Shown piece after piece: positions 10,215-18,507 of a DNA stretch of 64,000 bases. Numbering within the stretch: position 1 is the first letter of the stretch; each line of letters starts with the position of its first letter. The translations under genes and the position numbers were made by a program. Source of the stretch: Myxococcales bacterium (GTDB lineage Bacteria; Lernaellota; Lernaellaia; Lernaellales; Lernaellaceae); NCBI GenBank assembly GCA_012517325.1, contig JAAYVF010000048.1:1-64000 (forward strand), read 5' to 3'. Below the pieces are notes generated by a model. That model did not search any database. It was not told the DNA's origin and saw only the letters and a program-made list of their open reading frames with translations.

Positions 10215-10637
10215 ATGCCCACCGAACTCACCATTCAAGCGATTCATCAGGGCGGGATGCATTTCATCGCCGGCGACGGCGACCATGCGGTCAGCATGGA
10301 TTACCCGCTGAAGCCCGGCGAAAAAGGCGCGGGCCTGACGCCCCTGCGTATGCTGCTGTCGAGTCTGGCCGTCTGCGGCGGCAGCGCGGTCGGGCTGCTT
10401 TTGCAACGGATGCACCAGCCGCTGACTGGCCTGACGGTCAATGCGCGCGGCTTGCGGCGCGACGAACACCCGACGGTGCTGACCGAAATCTCGCTGGAAT
10501 TCGTGATCAAGGGCGCGGTGGACCCTGCCGTGCTTGCCAAGGTGCTGAACCAATGCGAACAGCAACTGTGCCCGGTTTGGCACATGCTCAAGGCCGGCAC
10601 GCCGATCACTTACTGCTTTCGCGTCGTCAACGACTAA
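10215..10637 (+). CDS. OsmC/Ohr-family protein
   Basis: A 140-residue OsmC-fold protein. Members reduce organic hydroperoxides through a pair of cysteines. Both are present: Cys54 in 'SSLAVCGGSA' and Cys119 in the family motif 'CPVW'. Start taken at ATG 10215 because AGGAGA precedes it; an upstream in-frame alternative start has no such site. Length is normal for the family. It lies between the flavoprotein and a GyrI-like gene 24 bases downstream, probably in one transcript with the latter. A role in detoxifying peroxides is inferred from the family. Confidence 0.88.
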   Translation: MPTELTIQAIHQGGMHFIAGDGDHAVSMDYPLKPGEKGAGLTPLRMLLSSLAVCGGSAVGLLLQRMHQPLTGLTVNARGLRRDEHPTVLTEISLEFVIKGAVDPAVLAKVLNQCEQQLCPVWHMLKAGTPITYCFRVVND

Positions 10638-10661
10638 GCTACCGAAGATTGGGAGGAACCC

Positions 10662-11177
10662 ATGGCGATTCATTGCCAAATCGAGGACATGCCGTTTCGT
10701 TATGCAATGGTCATCAAGGCGCAAGCGAAGATGATGCAAATGCCCAAGTTGATCGGCCAGGCTTTTCAGCGAATCGCCGAGTACCTGCAAGCCCAGGGCG
10801 TGGAGATGAAGCAGGCGCCGTTCACCAAATATCACGGTTTTTCGTGGGACGATGTCGGCAAACAGAACCCGCTCAAGATGCTGTGGCGTGTCTTTACCTA
10901 CACCTGGCATTTCGAGATCGGCTTCCCATTGGAAGCGCCGCTGGCCGCGCCGGCCGGAATGGAATGCGCGGAATATCCGTTCGATCGGGTCGTCGCCTGC
11001 CTGCACGAGGGCCCGTATCAGAAAATCGGCGCGACGTACAAGGCATTCTACAACCGCATGCTCGCCGAGCAGATGCGACCGCTGGATTTCTCCTTCGAGA
11101 TCTATCTGAACGATCCGCGGACGACGCCGCCGAAAGAGCTGCAAACGAAAATCATGGTGCCGTTGGCCGAGGCGTAG
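10662..11177 (+). CDS. GyrI-like small-molecule-binding domain protein
   Basis: A 171-residue stand-alone protein resembling the GyrI-like/SOUL-type effector-binding domain found at the C terminus of some AraC and MerR regulators. Visible features are an N-terminal helix-strand unit, a central 'TWHFEIGFPLEAPL' strand region, and 'VVACLHEGPYQKIGATYKAFYNRM', cut here by description only: the segment around residues 108-131 with the conserved HEGPY. No DNA-binding domain is present. AGGAGG precedes the ATG. Such proteins bind hydrophobic ligands; some hydrolyse cyclopropanone-type toxins. Ligand unknown. Confidence 0.75.
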   Translation: MAIHCQIEDMPFRYAMVIKAQAKMMQMPKLIGQAFQRIAEYLQAQGVEMKQAPFTKYHGFSWDDVGKQNPLKMLWRVFTYTWHFEIGFPLEAPLAAPAGMECAEYPFDRVVACLHEGPYQKIGATYKAFYNRMLAEQMRPLDFSFEIYLNDPRTTPPKELQTKIMVPLAEA

Positions 11178-11188
11178 GGCGCCTTGGT

Positions 11189-12451
11189 TTATAACGCCAG
11201 ATGGAAGGATTGATACTCCTGGCTCGCCAGACGTTGCGCCGCCTCGCGCGCGCGATCGTAGACGGGAAGATCGGCCAGTAGTCGCTCGACCAGGCTTTCG
11301 TCCAATTCGTTTTCGGCCGCCATTTCGCGCAGGACGGCGGTGACTTCCTCCAACGACATGGCGATGCGATACGGCCGGTTTTCGGCGAGCGCGGTAAAGA
11401 CATCGGCGACGGCCAGAATTCGCGCGCCCAGCGGAATGTCCGCCGCCTGACGCCCAAACGGATAACCGCTGCCGTTGAGCCGCTCCTGGTGCAGCGAGCC
11501 CCAATCGCTGATCTGCCGTAGCATGGGAATCGGATCGAGAATCCGGTAGGTGTGAAAGACGTGCGTGCGCATGACGAAGCGTTCTTCGTCGGTCAATCGG
11601 CCGGCTTTCTCCAGAATTTCGGCGGGAACCGCCAGTTTTCCCAGATCGTGCAGAAACGCCGCGACTTGCAGTTGCTTGCTTTCGGCGTCGGAAAAACCGA
11701 CCGCGAGCCCCAATGCCACGGCGACCGCCGCGACGCCGCTCGAGTGCGTCGCCGTGAATTCGCTTTTAAAATCGATGATTCGGCAGAGCAGCTTGGCGAA
11801 CGCCAGCAGTTCGTCCAGACCCAGGGACACGTCCTGGCCGGAACAATCGCGCTTCAGCAATTGTTCGAGCGAAAAGGTCGCCGCTTCCAGCCAGAAATAA
11901 TCGCGGCGGGCCAGCGAGGCGAAGGCGTCCGCCATCTCCGGCGCGAAGCGGGTGCCGCGCCCTTCGCGGATTCGCGCCGCGATCGCCGCCGCCTGGGCCA
12001 ACACCGGCTTTTGCGGGTCCAGCAATACGGCCGCCCGGTCCGCCAAATAAATGAGGTAACTGGCCGGAGGAACCGTGGGGTCGCCGCCCGGTTCTGGGCC
12101 GTTGCGCCAATTGGCATGATGATGCCGAACGATCGTCGCGGCGTTTGCCAAGGGTGGGAAATCGGCCAGCAGCAGCGCGCCGGCGATGCAGTGGCGTTCG
12201 GTATCCTCTTCCTCGAACCGCAACAGCGCCAGGCGATCGAGAATGGAAAACGCGCCGATGTCATGCAGCAAGGCCGCGGTGACCGCCTCGCATTTGCGGG
12301 CCTCGGACCAATTCAATTCCTGCGCCAGGCGCAGGCAAAGATAGGCGACGCGTTCGTGATGTTGCGCTACTTCCGCGGACATCAAATCCACGGTTTTCGC
12401 CAAAGGCGCCAGCAAATCGAATAGACTGACGCGAAACGGATCGAACCGCAT
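11189..12451 (-). CDS. tandem HD / HD-GYP domain protein
   Basis: A 420-residue cytoplasmic protein with two HD metal-phosphohydrolase domains. The first has H31-H32, 'LLHDIG' with His63-Asp64 and 'IVRHHH', but lacks a GYP signature. The second has 'FLHDLGKLAVP' near residue 262 and 'HQERLNGSGYPFG' near 324, the hallmark of HD-GYP cyclic-di-GMP phosphodiesterases. The second domain is therefore likely active on cyclic di-GMP, the first possibly regulatory or with another substrate. There is no receiver, PAS or membrane domain. I start at ATG 12451; the frame stays open upstream, but that part is antisense-like sequence overlapping the neighbouring gene. Confidence 0.85.
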   Translation of the reverse strand: MRFDPFRVSLFDLLAPLAKTVDLMSAEVAQHHERVAYLCLRLAQELNWSEARKCEAVTAALLHDIGAFSILDRLALLRFEEEDTERHCIAGALLLADFPPLANAATIVRHHHANWRNGPEPGGDPTVPPASYLIYLADRAAVLLDPQKPVLAQAAAIAARIREGRGTRFAPEMADAFASLARRDYFWLEAATFSLEQLLKRDCSGQDVSLGLDELLAFAKLLCRIIDFKSEFTATHSSGVAAVAVALGLAVGFSDAESKQLQVAAFLHDLGKLAVPAEILEKAGRLTDEERFVMRTHVFHTYRILDPIPMLRQISDWGSLHQERLNGSGYPFGRQAADIPLGARILAVADVFTALAENRPYRIAMSLEEVTAVLREMAAENELDESLVERLLADLPVYDRAREAAQRLASQEYQSFHLAL

Positions 12452-12534
12452 GGGCGGGCCCTCCCGGTTGCGACGTCGTCGACGAAAGAACTTTCCAGTA
12501 AAGGATACGGCCACTGCCGCCGCGCGGGCAAGGG

Positions 12535-13356
12535 CTAAATACCGCGATCGATCCCTGCACGACGGGCCCGCAACAAGTAACAAAGCGGCACTTTGCCGTC
12601 TTTTTCCAGGTGCCCGAACAGATTGGCGATGTCGTGGGGATACTCCGTCAGCGAAAGCAGCGAGAATCCCGCACCAAGCAACGCGTTGACGACGTCCGAC
12701 AGCTTCTGGGGAAAATCGTACTTCGCGGTGGAGTCGTATTTCGTATGGCCGACGTAGTCGATGCCGTCGCAGCTCACGGCCGGTTCGCCGGTGAAATAGG
12801 AATACTCGACGCGGTAGGGATCGTGAAATGCCTCCTCGCCGGGAACGGGCAGCATCATCGTGAACGGATGCAGGTCGCTGATGACCAGATCGCCGCCGGG
12901 CCGCAGCAACCGCGCGGCGATGCGAAAAACGCCCGGTAAATCGGGCAGCCAGCACAGACCGCCGATTGTGAACAATACCAGGTCGAACCGCCCGTCGTGC
13001 GTCGCCGCGATGTCGTACACGTCGGTCCGTTCGAATTCGGCGGCAACGCCGGCCAGTGCGGCCAGTTTCCTGGCCTCGGCGACGGCCTCGTCGGCGATAT
13101 CGAAACCGACGCCGCGCGCGGCGCCCTGCCGCAGAATCGAGATCAGTTCGATGCCGTTGTGGCAGCAGAAGTGGGCGACCGCTTTGCCGGCCAACCCGAT
13201 CGCGGCCAGTTGGGCGGCCAGTTCCCGATCCAGCGCCGAAAAATCCGGCCGGGCGAGATCGCGCTCCAGGCTTTCGCCGCGTTGCGGTCGCATCACGCGT
13301 ACGGCCCGGTTCCAGGCCTCGCGATTGGCTTCGGTATAAAAACGGCGGTCCTTCAC
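12535..13356 (-). CDS. class I SAM-dependent methyltransferase
   Basis: A 273-residue protein with an N-terminal helical part ('RFYTEANREAWNRAVRVM') and a Rossmann-like methyltransferase core. Motif I reads 'AVAHFCCHNGIELI' near residue 61, followed by 'GVGFDIADEAVAEAR'. The Cys-Cys variant of motif I is found in a subgroup of these enzymes. Later motifs 'FDLVLFTIGGLCWLPD' and 'LLRPGGDLVISDLHPF' are standard. It reads the same way as the HD-GYP gene, 83 bases downstream. The methyl acceptor is unknown. Confidence 0.85.
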   Translation of the reverse strand: MKDRRFYTEANREAWNRAVRVMRPQRGESLERDLARPDFSALDRELAAQLAAIGLAGKAVAHFCCHNGIELISILRQGAARGVGFDIADEAVAEARKLAALAGVAAEFERTDVYDIAATHDGRFDLVLFTIGGLCWLPDLPGVFRIAARLLRPGGDLVISDLHPFTMMLPVPGEEAFHDPYRVEYSYFTGEPAVSCDGIDYVGHTKYDSTAKYDFPQKLSDVVNALLGAGFSLLSLTEYPHDIANLFGHLEKDGKVPLCYLLRARRAGIDRGI

Positions 13357-13389
13357 TCGGTGTTTTCCCTTGTGGCCGGCGGCTTTTTC

Positions 13390-15750
13390 CTACGGCCCGA
13401 CGACAAATCGATATCCGGTGTTGAACGGCCCGTTCGGCAGATCTTCCATCGTCGCGGTGACCGACAGAACCAACTCGTGTTCCTCGTCGACCGCCGGCGT
13501 CTCGAACGAAATCGGCCTCACGCGCGAGCCGCCTTGCGGCACCACAAGCGTGAATTCGTCGCCGGCGATTTCCGTTTGCGTGGTTTCGTCCACGACCGTC
13601 CAAGCGACTGTTTCCGACGCGCCGGGAAGGAACGAATCGTTGAGCGCCACCAAGGTGCGCTCGACCGCCGTCGCCGCCGGCAAGGCCACCGGGCCGAACG
13701 ACCCGTCCTCATTGGGTCCGACCCGCGTGTATTCGAAATCGAAAACCGCGATCGGATGATAGGATTCGCGCAGGTGTTTGACGAGCCGCTCCTTCTCCTC
13801 GATCGTATACAAGCCGTGATAATAAGGCGCCCAAGGGTGCTCGTTGCCTTCCGGATCGAAATCGTGCCACGCCCAATTTAGTTTGTACGGCCGGATGTCC
13901 GAGAAACCGAGAATCCGCATCGCGCGGACCGCCGATCCTTGCAAGGCCTTGGCCATGTCCAGCGTCTGGCCTTCCTCGGGAGTCCGCCGGTCGACCATCG
14001 TTTCACCGACGCCCGTCGGCACCCCGTCGATCAGAAACGGTTCGTAGTGCGCGATGGCGTCGGTAAACCACTCGTTGCCCGGATAAATGGTGAAATAGTT
14101 CAGGAACGGATAGTGCCAGTTCACCGTTTCCGGCTTGGCGGGATAAAACCACCAGAGGAACGAACCGTCGCCGTCCCAACTCACCGGGCGCGGCGTGGTG
14201 ACGACGCCGTCCGAACGCCGGACCGCATCGGCTTCCTGGGCGGGAATCCGCAAGGAAAACACCTGCTCCATCCGCAGCCCGAAACCGTACATGAACATCT
14301 CGTTTTCCAGCGACCACATGACGATCGCCGGATGGTTCCGTTGGCTCACCACCCAATCCGCCAGCCAGCGGCGGCCGTTTTCGACGTATTCCTCGCCGCG
14401 ATTGAACGGCGGCAGAATATCCACGCGGGCGTAAATCGGCGATTCGGAAATCACCATCAAGCCCATTTCATCGGCGAGAGCGAACAGGCATTCCGCGGGC
14501 GGCGCCTGATGAAAGCGGACCAGGTTGATGTTCAAATCCTCTTTCAGGCGGCGAAAGGTTTCGGGCGCGGTTTCGCAGGAAAGGTACCGCGGTCCCCAAT
14601 AACGCGGCCGCGAAGCCTGATCGTCTAAATTATCGCCGAACAAATTGAGCCGCTCGCCGTTGAGCATGAAATGCCCGTCCTCGATCCAGACCTCGCGAAA
14701 GCCGAAACGATCCTCGCGCAAATCCAGCGGCGCGCCGGTCGCGTCCATAACCAGGGAACGCAACGTATAGAGCGCCGGGTTGACGGGGGTCCACCGCTCC
14801 GCCCCGTCCCAGTCCGCGACAACGACCACTTTCGCCTTTTGACCGGCGGCGATCTCCAGGCGCCGGGCGGTCGTTTCCAGTTCCACCGCGGCCGAATTCG
14901 AAACGGCGCGGCTCATCACCCAGACCGCGGTGTCGTGATCGGTCGAATTCACCAGGGTGTATTGGATCGTCAGGTCGTCGCGGCGCGTCGATGGGATGAT
15001 GAAAACATCGTCGAGGTAAATCGCCGGCAACTGCTCCAACGTGACCGACCGATAAAGGCCGGTGATGTCCGTGAGGCTGTAATAGCCGACCGGATAGCGG
15101 GTGATGCCGTCGTCGCCGAGCAGCGCCTGGCCGTCGTTCAACTCCACGCGCAACGCGTTTTCACCGGTCCGCACGGCGGTCGAGGCGTCGAAGGTAACCG
15201 GCCAATAGGGGCCGGTATGCGTGCCGATTTCGGTGTCGTTCAGAAAGACTGTCGCCTGGTGATGAATGGCCTCGAAGCGCAGCCGCGTCACCGGCGGCGG
15301 CGCGGGCAAATCGATCGACAATTCGTACGTGCCACGATGGATCGTGCGCGTTTCCCAGCCCTCGCCTTCGGTGATCTGTAAAAATTCGTCGGGCGTTCCG
15401 GCCAGGTATTCCGGGCAAGCGTATTGCTCCCAATCCGGCCAGGAAGGCAGCGCTTCCCAAAAACAGGGCACCGTCACGTCGCGCGCCGGATAACCTTCCG
15501 GGGTAAAGGACCAGGTGCCGTCCAGGCTGGTCGTTTGCCGAAGCGGCAGCGCGGGTTCATTCCAAGGTGGCGGTGACGAATCGTCGTTGTCGTCGTCGTC
15601 ATCGACGTCGCCGGCCGTATCGTCATCGACCGGGCTCACGGAAGAATCATCGTCGCCGTGATCGTCATCGCCCGAGGAACCATTGCCGCCACAGGCCGAA
15701 AAGCCCACCGCAAAGCCGATCAGGAAAATCAATATCCACCAGCGCTTCAT
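13390..15750 (-). CDS. glycoside hydrolase family 2-like lipoprotein with Asp-rich linker
   Basis: A 786-residue protein. The lipobox ends at Cys20 (context 'VGFSAC'), followed by an Asp/Ser-rich linker of about 50 residues containing DDDD runs. Next come a GH2 sugar-binding (jelly-roll) domain, an immunoglobulin-like domain and a TIM barrel. In the barrel, 'NHPAIVMWSLENEM' near residue 480 contains the expected acid/base Glu, and 'GVGETM' near 581 is the likely nucleophile. GH2 enzymes cleave beta-galactosides, glucuronides or mannosides. I start at ATG 15750, the residue that gives a proper signal peptide. No transporter or other glycosidase is adjacent. Surface or periplasmic location is inferred. 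Confidence 0.85.
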   Translation of the reverse strand: MKRWWILIFLIGFAVGFSACGGNGSSGDDDHGDDDSSVSPVDDDTAGDVDDDDDNDDSSPPPWNEPALPLRQTTSLDGTWSFTPEGYPARDVTVPCFWEALPSWPDWEQYACPEYLAGTPDEFLQITEGEGWETRTIHRGTYELSIDLPAPPPVTRLRFEAIHHQATVFLNDTEIGTHTGPYWPVTFDASTAVRTGENALRVELNDGQALLGDDGITRYPVGYYSLTDITGLYRSVTLEQLPAIYLDDVFIIPSTRRDDLTIQYTLVNSTDHDTAVWVMSRAVSNSAAVELETTARRLEIAAGQKAKVVVVADWDGAERWTPVNPALYTLRSLVMDATGAPLDLREDRFGFREVWIEDGHFMLNGERLNLFGDNLDDQASRPRYWGPRYLSCETAPETFRRLKEDLNINLVRFHQAPPAECLFALADEMGLMVISESPIYARVDILPPFNRGEEYVENGRRWLADWVVSQRNHPAIVMWSLENEMFMYGFGLRMEQVFSLRIPAQEADAVRRSDGVVTTPRPVSWDGDGSFLWWFYPAKPETVNWHYPFLNYFTIYPGNEWFTDAIAHYEPFLIDGVPTGVGETMVDRRTPEEGQTLDMAKALQGSAVRAMRILGFSDIRPYKLNWAWHDFDPEGNEHPWAPYYHGLYTIEEKERLVKHLRESYHPIAVFDFEYTRVGPNEDGSFGPVALPAATAVERTLVALNDSFLPGASETVAWTVVDETTQTEIAGDEFTLVVPQGGSRVRPISFETPAVDEEHELVLSVTATMEDLPNGPFNTGYRFVVGP

Positions 15751-15866
15751 TGTTTTTCTCTCCGCGGTTGCTCTGCCGTTCATGGTATCATCGACCGGAT
15801 TCCGGCTCAAAGGCGATCCGCCGTTAGCGGGTCCGAAAGAAAATCTTTTCCGCAAGGAGCCACGGC

Positions 15867-16721
15867 ATGGCGAACGAGGATCGGCAGCCGCCAAAATTCA
15901 TTCAATTCGAACGCGCCCGGCCGCATGAAGTGCGCGCAATGATCGACCGAACCCCAATCGCCTATGTTCCGTTCGGGGCGCTGGAATGGCACGGCGAGCA
16001 CGCGGCGCTCGGCTTGGACGGCATCAAGGCCGAGGCGATCTGTCGCGCCGCGGCAAAGATCAGCGGCGGCGTGTTATTTCCGCCGGTTTATTGGGGCGCT
16101 TTTCACACCCTGTCTTTTCCCTTCACCTTTTGTTATTCCAAACGCGCCATGAAGAAACTGGTGCGGCGCACCTTGAACTCGTTGGCCGATTGGGGGTTTC
16201 GCTCGATCATTCTTCTGACGGGGCACTACCCGGCGGCGCAAATTACGCTGCTTCGCGCGGAATGCCGGCGGTTGAGCCGCGCGCGCGGCATCGGCGCGCT
16301 GGGCATTCCCGAACAAGCGCTCGCCCTGGACCTGGGATATCTCGGCGACCATGCCGCCAAGTGGGAAACCTCCCTCCTCATGGCCATCGATCCGACATTG
16401 GTGGATTTATCGCGGTTGCCCGACGATACCGGATCGTTGCGCCAGCGCGGCATCGAACAGGGGATCATGGGAATCTGCCCGAAAAATACGGCGACGGCCG
16501 ACTTGGGCCGGCAGGTGCTGGACACCGTGGCTTCGCGCCTGGCCGCAACCGGAACGCGGATGCTGACCGAGGGTGAGCGACCGGCGGAAGAAATCTATCG
16601 CGCCCACCTGGCGGCGTTTCGCCGCCCGCTGGCCGCCGCGCGCCGGGCCTTCGGCGTGGAATCATCCTGGGAAGCCGTCCGATTCGTGCTCGGCAGCATC
16701 TGGCGGCAAAAACATTTGTAA
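15867..16721 (+). CDS. creatininase-family amidohydrolase
   Basis: A 284-residue protein of the creatininase/creatinine amidohydrolase family. Glu40, His42 and Asp51 show the same spacing as the metal ligands of creatininase. 'LLTGHYPAAQ' near residue 123 corresponds to the second metal-binding loop, but the Glu that follows His-Tyr in creatininase is Pro here. 'KWETSLLMAIDP' near residue 170 is also a family motif. The family is broad and includes enzymes of riboflavin-type pathways and mycofactocin maturation, so the substrate is open. AAGGAG precedes the ATG. It is divergent from the GH2 gene and followed 10 bases later by a methyltransferase. Confidence 0.8.
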   Translation: MANEDRQPPKFIQFERARPHEVRAMIDRTPIAYVPFGALEWHGEHAALGLDGIKAEAICRAAAKISGGVLFPPVYWGAFHTLSFPFTFCYSKRAMKKLVRRTLNSLADWGFRSIILLTGHYPAAQITLLRAECRRLSRARGIGALGIPEQALALDLGYLGDHAAKWETSLLMAIDPTLVDLSRLPDDTGSLRQRGIEQGIMGICPKNTATADLGRQVLDTVASRLAATGTRMLTEGERPAEEIYRAHLAAFRRPLAAARRAFGVESSWEAVRFVLGSIWRQKHL

Positions 16722-16731
16722 AGGCAGGCCA

Positions 16732-17457
16732 ATGTACGAAACGGATCTGGCTCGCATTCACCACGAAGGATTCGGCGATGTCGCGCGCGCGGCGGCCGCC
16801 GTCTTGCTGGCTCATCTGCAAGGCGCCGGAATGAATGATGGAACCGTGGTCGATCTCGGTTGCGGCAGCGGAATTTCCGCGAAAATCCTGTCGGAAGCCG
16901 GCTACGATGTCCTCGGCATCGATTTGTCCGCCGCGATGCTGGAAATCGCCGCCGCCCAGGCGCCGCTGGCACGGTTTATCCGAGCGTCGATTCTGGACAC
17001 GGAACTGCCGGCCGCCGTCGCCGTCACCGCAATCGGTGAAATTTTCAATTACCGGTTCGACGACCGGGCCGGTCCGACGGCGTTTACCCGCACCGCGCGA
17101 CGGATTTTTCAAGCCTTGAAACCGGGCGGCATTTTCCTGTTTGACGTGGCGACACCCGGCCGCGTCGTGCCCAATCCGCGCGAACAATTCCGGGAGACGC
17201 CCGATTGGTCGATTTATTTCCGGGTCGCGGAGGACCCGGCGACCAAAACCCTGACGCGCGATATTGTGGTTTTTCAACGGTTGGATGAATTCTATCGCCG
17301 CAGCGCGGAACGCCACGAACTGACGCTCTTCTCACCCGTCGAAATCGAAGCGATTCTTCATCAAGTCGGCTTCCACTCGATGATGCTGACCGCTTACAAC
17401 GATTTGACGCTCGGCAACGGGTGGATCGGTTTTCTGGCGAGGAAACCGGCGCGTTGA
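16732..17457 (+). CDS. class I SAM-dependent methyltransferase
   Basis: A 241-residue methyltransferase. Motif I is 'VVDLGCGSGISAKIL' near residue 38, motif II 'YDVLGIDLSAAML', and a later 'ALKPGGIFLFDVATPG'. The open frame extends 53 codons upstream into the creatininase gene, but ATG 16732, with AAGG just before it, gives the normal family N terminus. It starts 10 bases after the creatininase stop, so the two are likely one transcript. Substrate not identifiable. Confidence 0.87.
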   Translation: MYETDLARIHHEGFGDVARAAAAVLLAHLQGAGMNDGTVVDLGCGSGISAKILSEAGYDVLGIDLSAAMLEIAAAQAPLARFIRASILDTELPAAVAVTAIGEIFNYRFDDRAGPTAFTRTARRIFQALKPGGIFLFDVATPGRVVPNPREQFRETPDWSIYFRVAEDPATKTLTRDIVVFQRLDEFYRRSAERHELTLFSPVEIEAILHQVGFHSMMLTAYNDLTLGNGWIGFLARKPAR

Positions 17458-17483
17458 TCGACGATGACTAATTTCGCTTCGTT

Positions 17484-18284
17484 TCAGGAAAAATGAATCG
17501 ACCGCATCGACAACGAACCCAAATCGAAGCCTTCGATTGGAAAACTGATTTGCTCGCTTTCACCGGCCGCGCCAACGGCATAAAGCAGCGGCAGGTAATG
17601 ATCGAGCGTCGGGTGTGACAATCGACCGTCTTCGCTATCCACCAGATGCGCCAACCGGTCGCCATCGCCTTGCGCCACCGCTTTTTTTACTTCGTCGTCA
17701 AACCACGCCGCCCAGGTCGGGGTCGATCGATCGCCCCGCAGATCGGCGCGTAAGGCATATCCGAGATTGTGCACGACATTGCCGCTGCCCATCACCAACA
17801 CGCCGTCCGCGCGTAGCGGCGCCAGTTTTTTGCCCAATGCCAGATGAGCCGCGGGCGGCAGCCGCGAATCGATGCTGAGTTGCACTACCGGAACATCGGC
17901 TTTTGGGAACAGATAACGAAGCACGGTCCAGGTACCATGATCGAGCCCCCAGTCCAGCGTCACCTCGGCTTCATCGGCGGCCAACAATTCGGCGACCCGA
18001 GTCGCCAATTCCATCGAGCCGGGGGCCGGATACGACAACTGGAACAACTCGCGCGGAAAACCGCCGAAATCATGAATTGTCCGCGGCATTTCATCGCCCG
18101 TCAGAAAAACACCCGGCAGATACCAATGGGCGGACACGGAAAGAATGGCCCGTGGCCGCGACAATGACGAACCGATGGCGCGAAATCCACGGCTCCATGG
18201 ATTGTCCTCAATGGCGTTCATCGGCGAGCCATGGCCGAAAAATAGAACCGGTTGGCGAACCGGTGATCGAGCCCCAGGGTTCAT
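17484..18284 (-). CDS. DODA-type extradiol ring-cleavage dioxygenase (YgiD-like)
   Basis: A 266-residue protein of the class III extradiol dioxygenase family, closest in form to E. coli YgiD. His in 'FFGHGSPMNAI' near residue 18 and in 'VSAHWYLPG' near 52 correspond to metal ligands. 'GSGNVVHNLGY' near 170 and a C-terminal 'SMRSIHF' are family-typical. Such enzymes open catechol rings (YgiD acts on L-DOPA). It is convergent with the methyltransferase on its 3' side and divergent from the Asp-rich lipoprotein gene on its 5' side. No aromatic degradation genes are adjacent, so the natural substrate is unclear. Confidence 0.85.
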   Translation of the reverse strand: MNPGARSPVRQPVLFFGHGSPMNAIEDNPWSRGFRAIGSSLSRPRAILSVSAHWYLPGVFLTGDEMPRTIHDFGGFPRELFQLSYPAPGSMELATRVAELLAADEAEVTLDWGLDHGTWTVLRYLFPKADVPVVQLSIDSRLPPAAHLALGKKLAPLRADGVLVMGSGNVVHNLGYALRADLRGDRSTPTWAAWFDDEVKKAVAQGDGDRLAHLVDSEDGRLSHPTLDHYLPLLYAVGAAGESEQISFPIEGFDLGSLSMRSIHFS

Positions 18285-18307
18285 GATCCCCCCGAATCAT
18301 CCGTAGA

Positions 18308-18328
18308 CTCTCGGAATATCGCCGAGAG
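18308..18328. promoter_or_regulatory. inverted repeat between divergent genes
   Basis: CTCTCGG (18308-18314) and CCGAGAG (18322-18328) form a 7-bp inverted repeat around seven bases. It lies 24 bases upstream of the dioxygenase start and about 180 upstream of the lipoprotein start. There is no T-run, so an operator is more likely than a terminator; it could also be chance. Confidence 0.3.
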
Positions 18329-18383
18329 CGGTTACCCTCTGATGAATGTAACCAAGCGTTTGTCGATCGCAAGCAAGAAATGG

Positions 18384-18412
18384 TTGCCTTTGATTGCCAA
18401 GGGCACTATGAT
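18384..18412 (+). promoter_or_regulatory. candidate sigma-70 promoter of the Asp-rich lipoprotein gene
   Basis: TTGCCT (18384-18389), a 17-base spacer, then TATGAT (18407-18412). The -10 differs from consensus at one base. It lies 95 bases before the ATG at 18508, which itself has a strong AGGAGG at 18494-18499. Confidence 0.45.
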
Positions 18413-18507
18413 TCCAGCGAGAACAGATCGGTTTGTCGGCATTTTCGTTTTTCATTCGGTCTGCGCTCGTTAGCACAACAAATAGATTTAATCAGGAGGA
18501 TTAATAA

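Noticed and set aside
10017-11504. Minus-strand reading frame over the OsmC and GyrI-like genes
   Set aside because: It crosses two real genes and the 3' end of a third; product has no recognisable domain.
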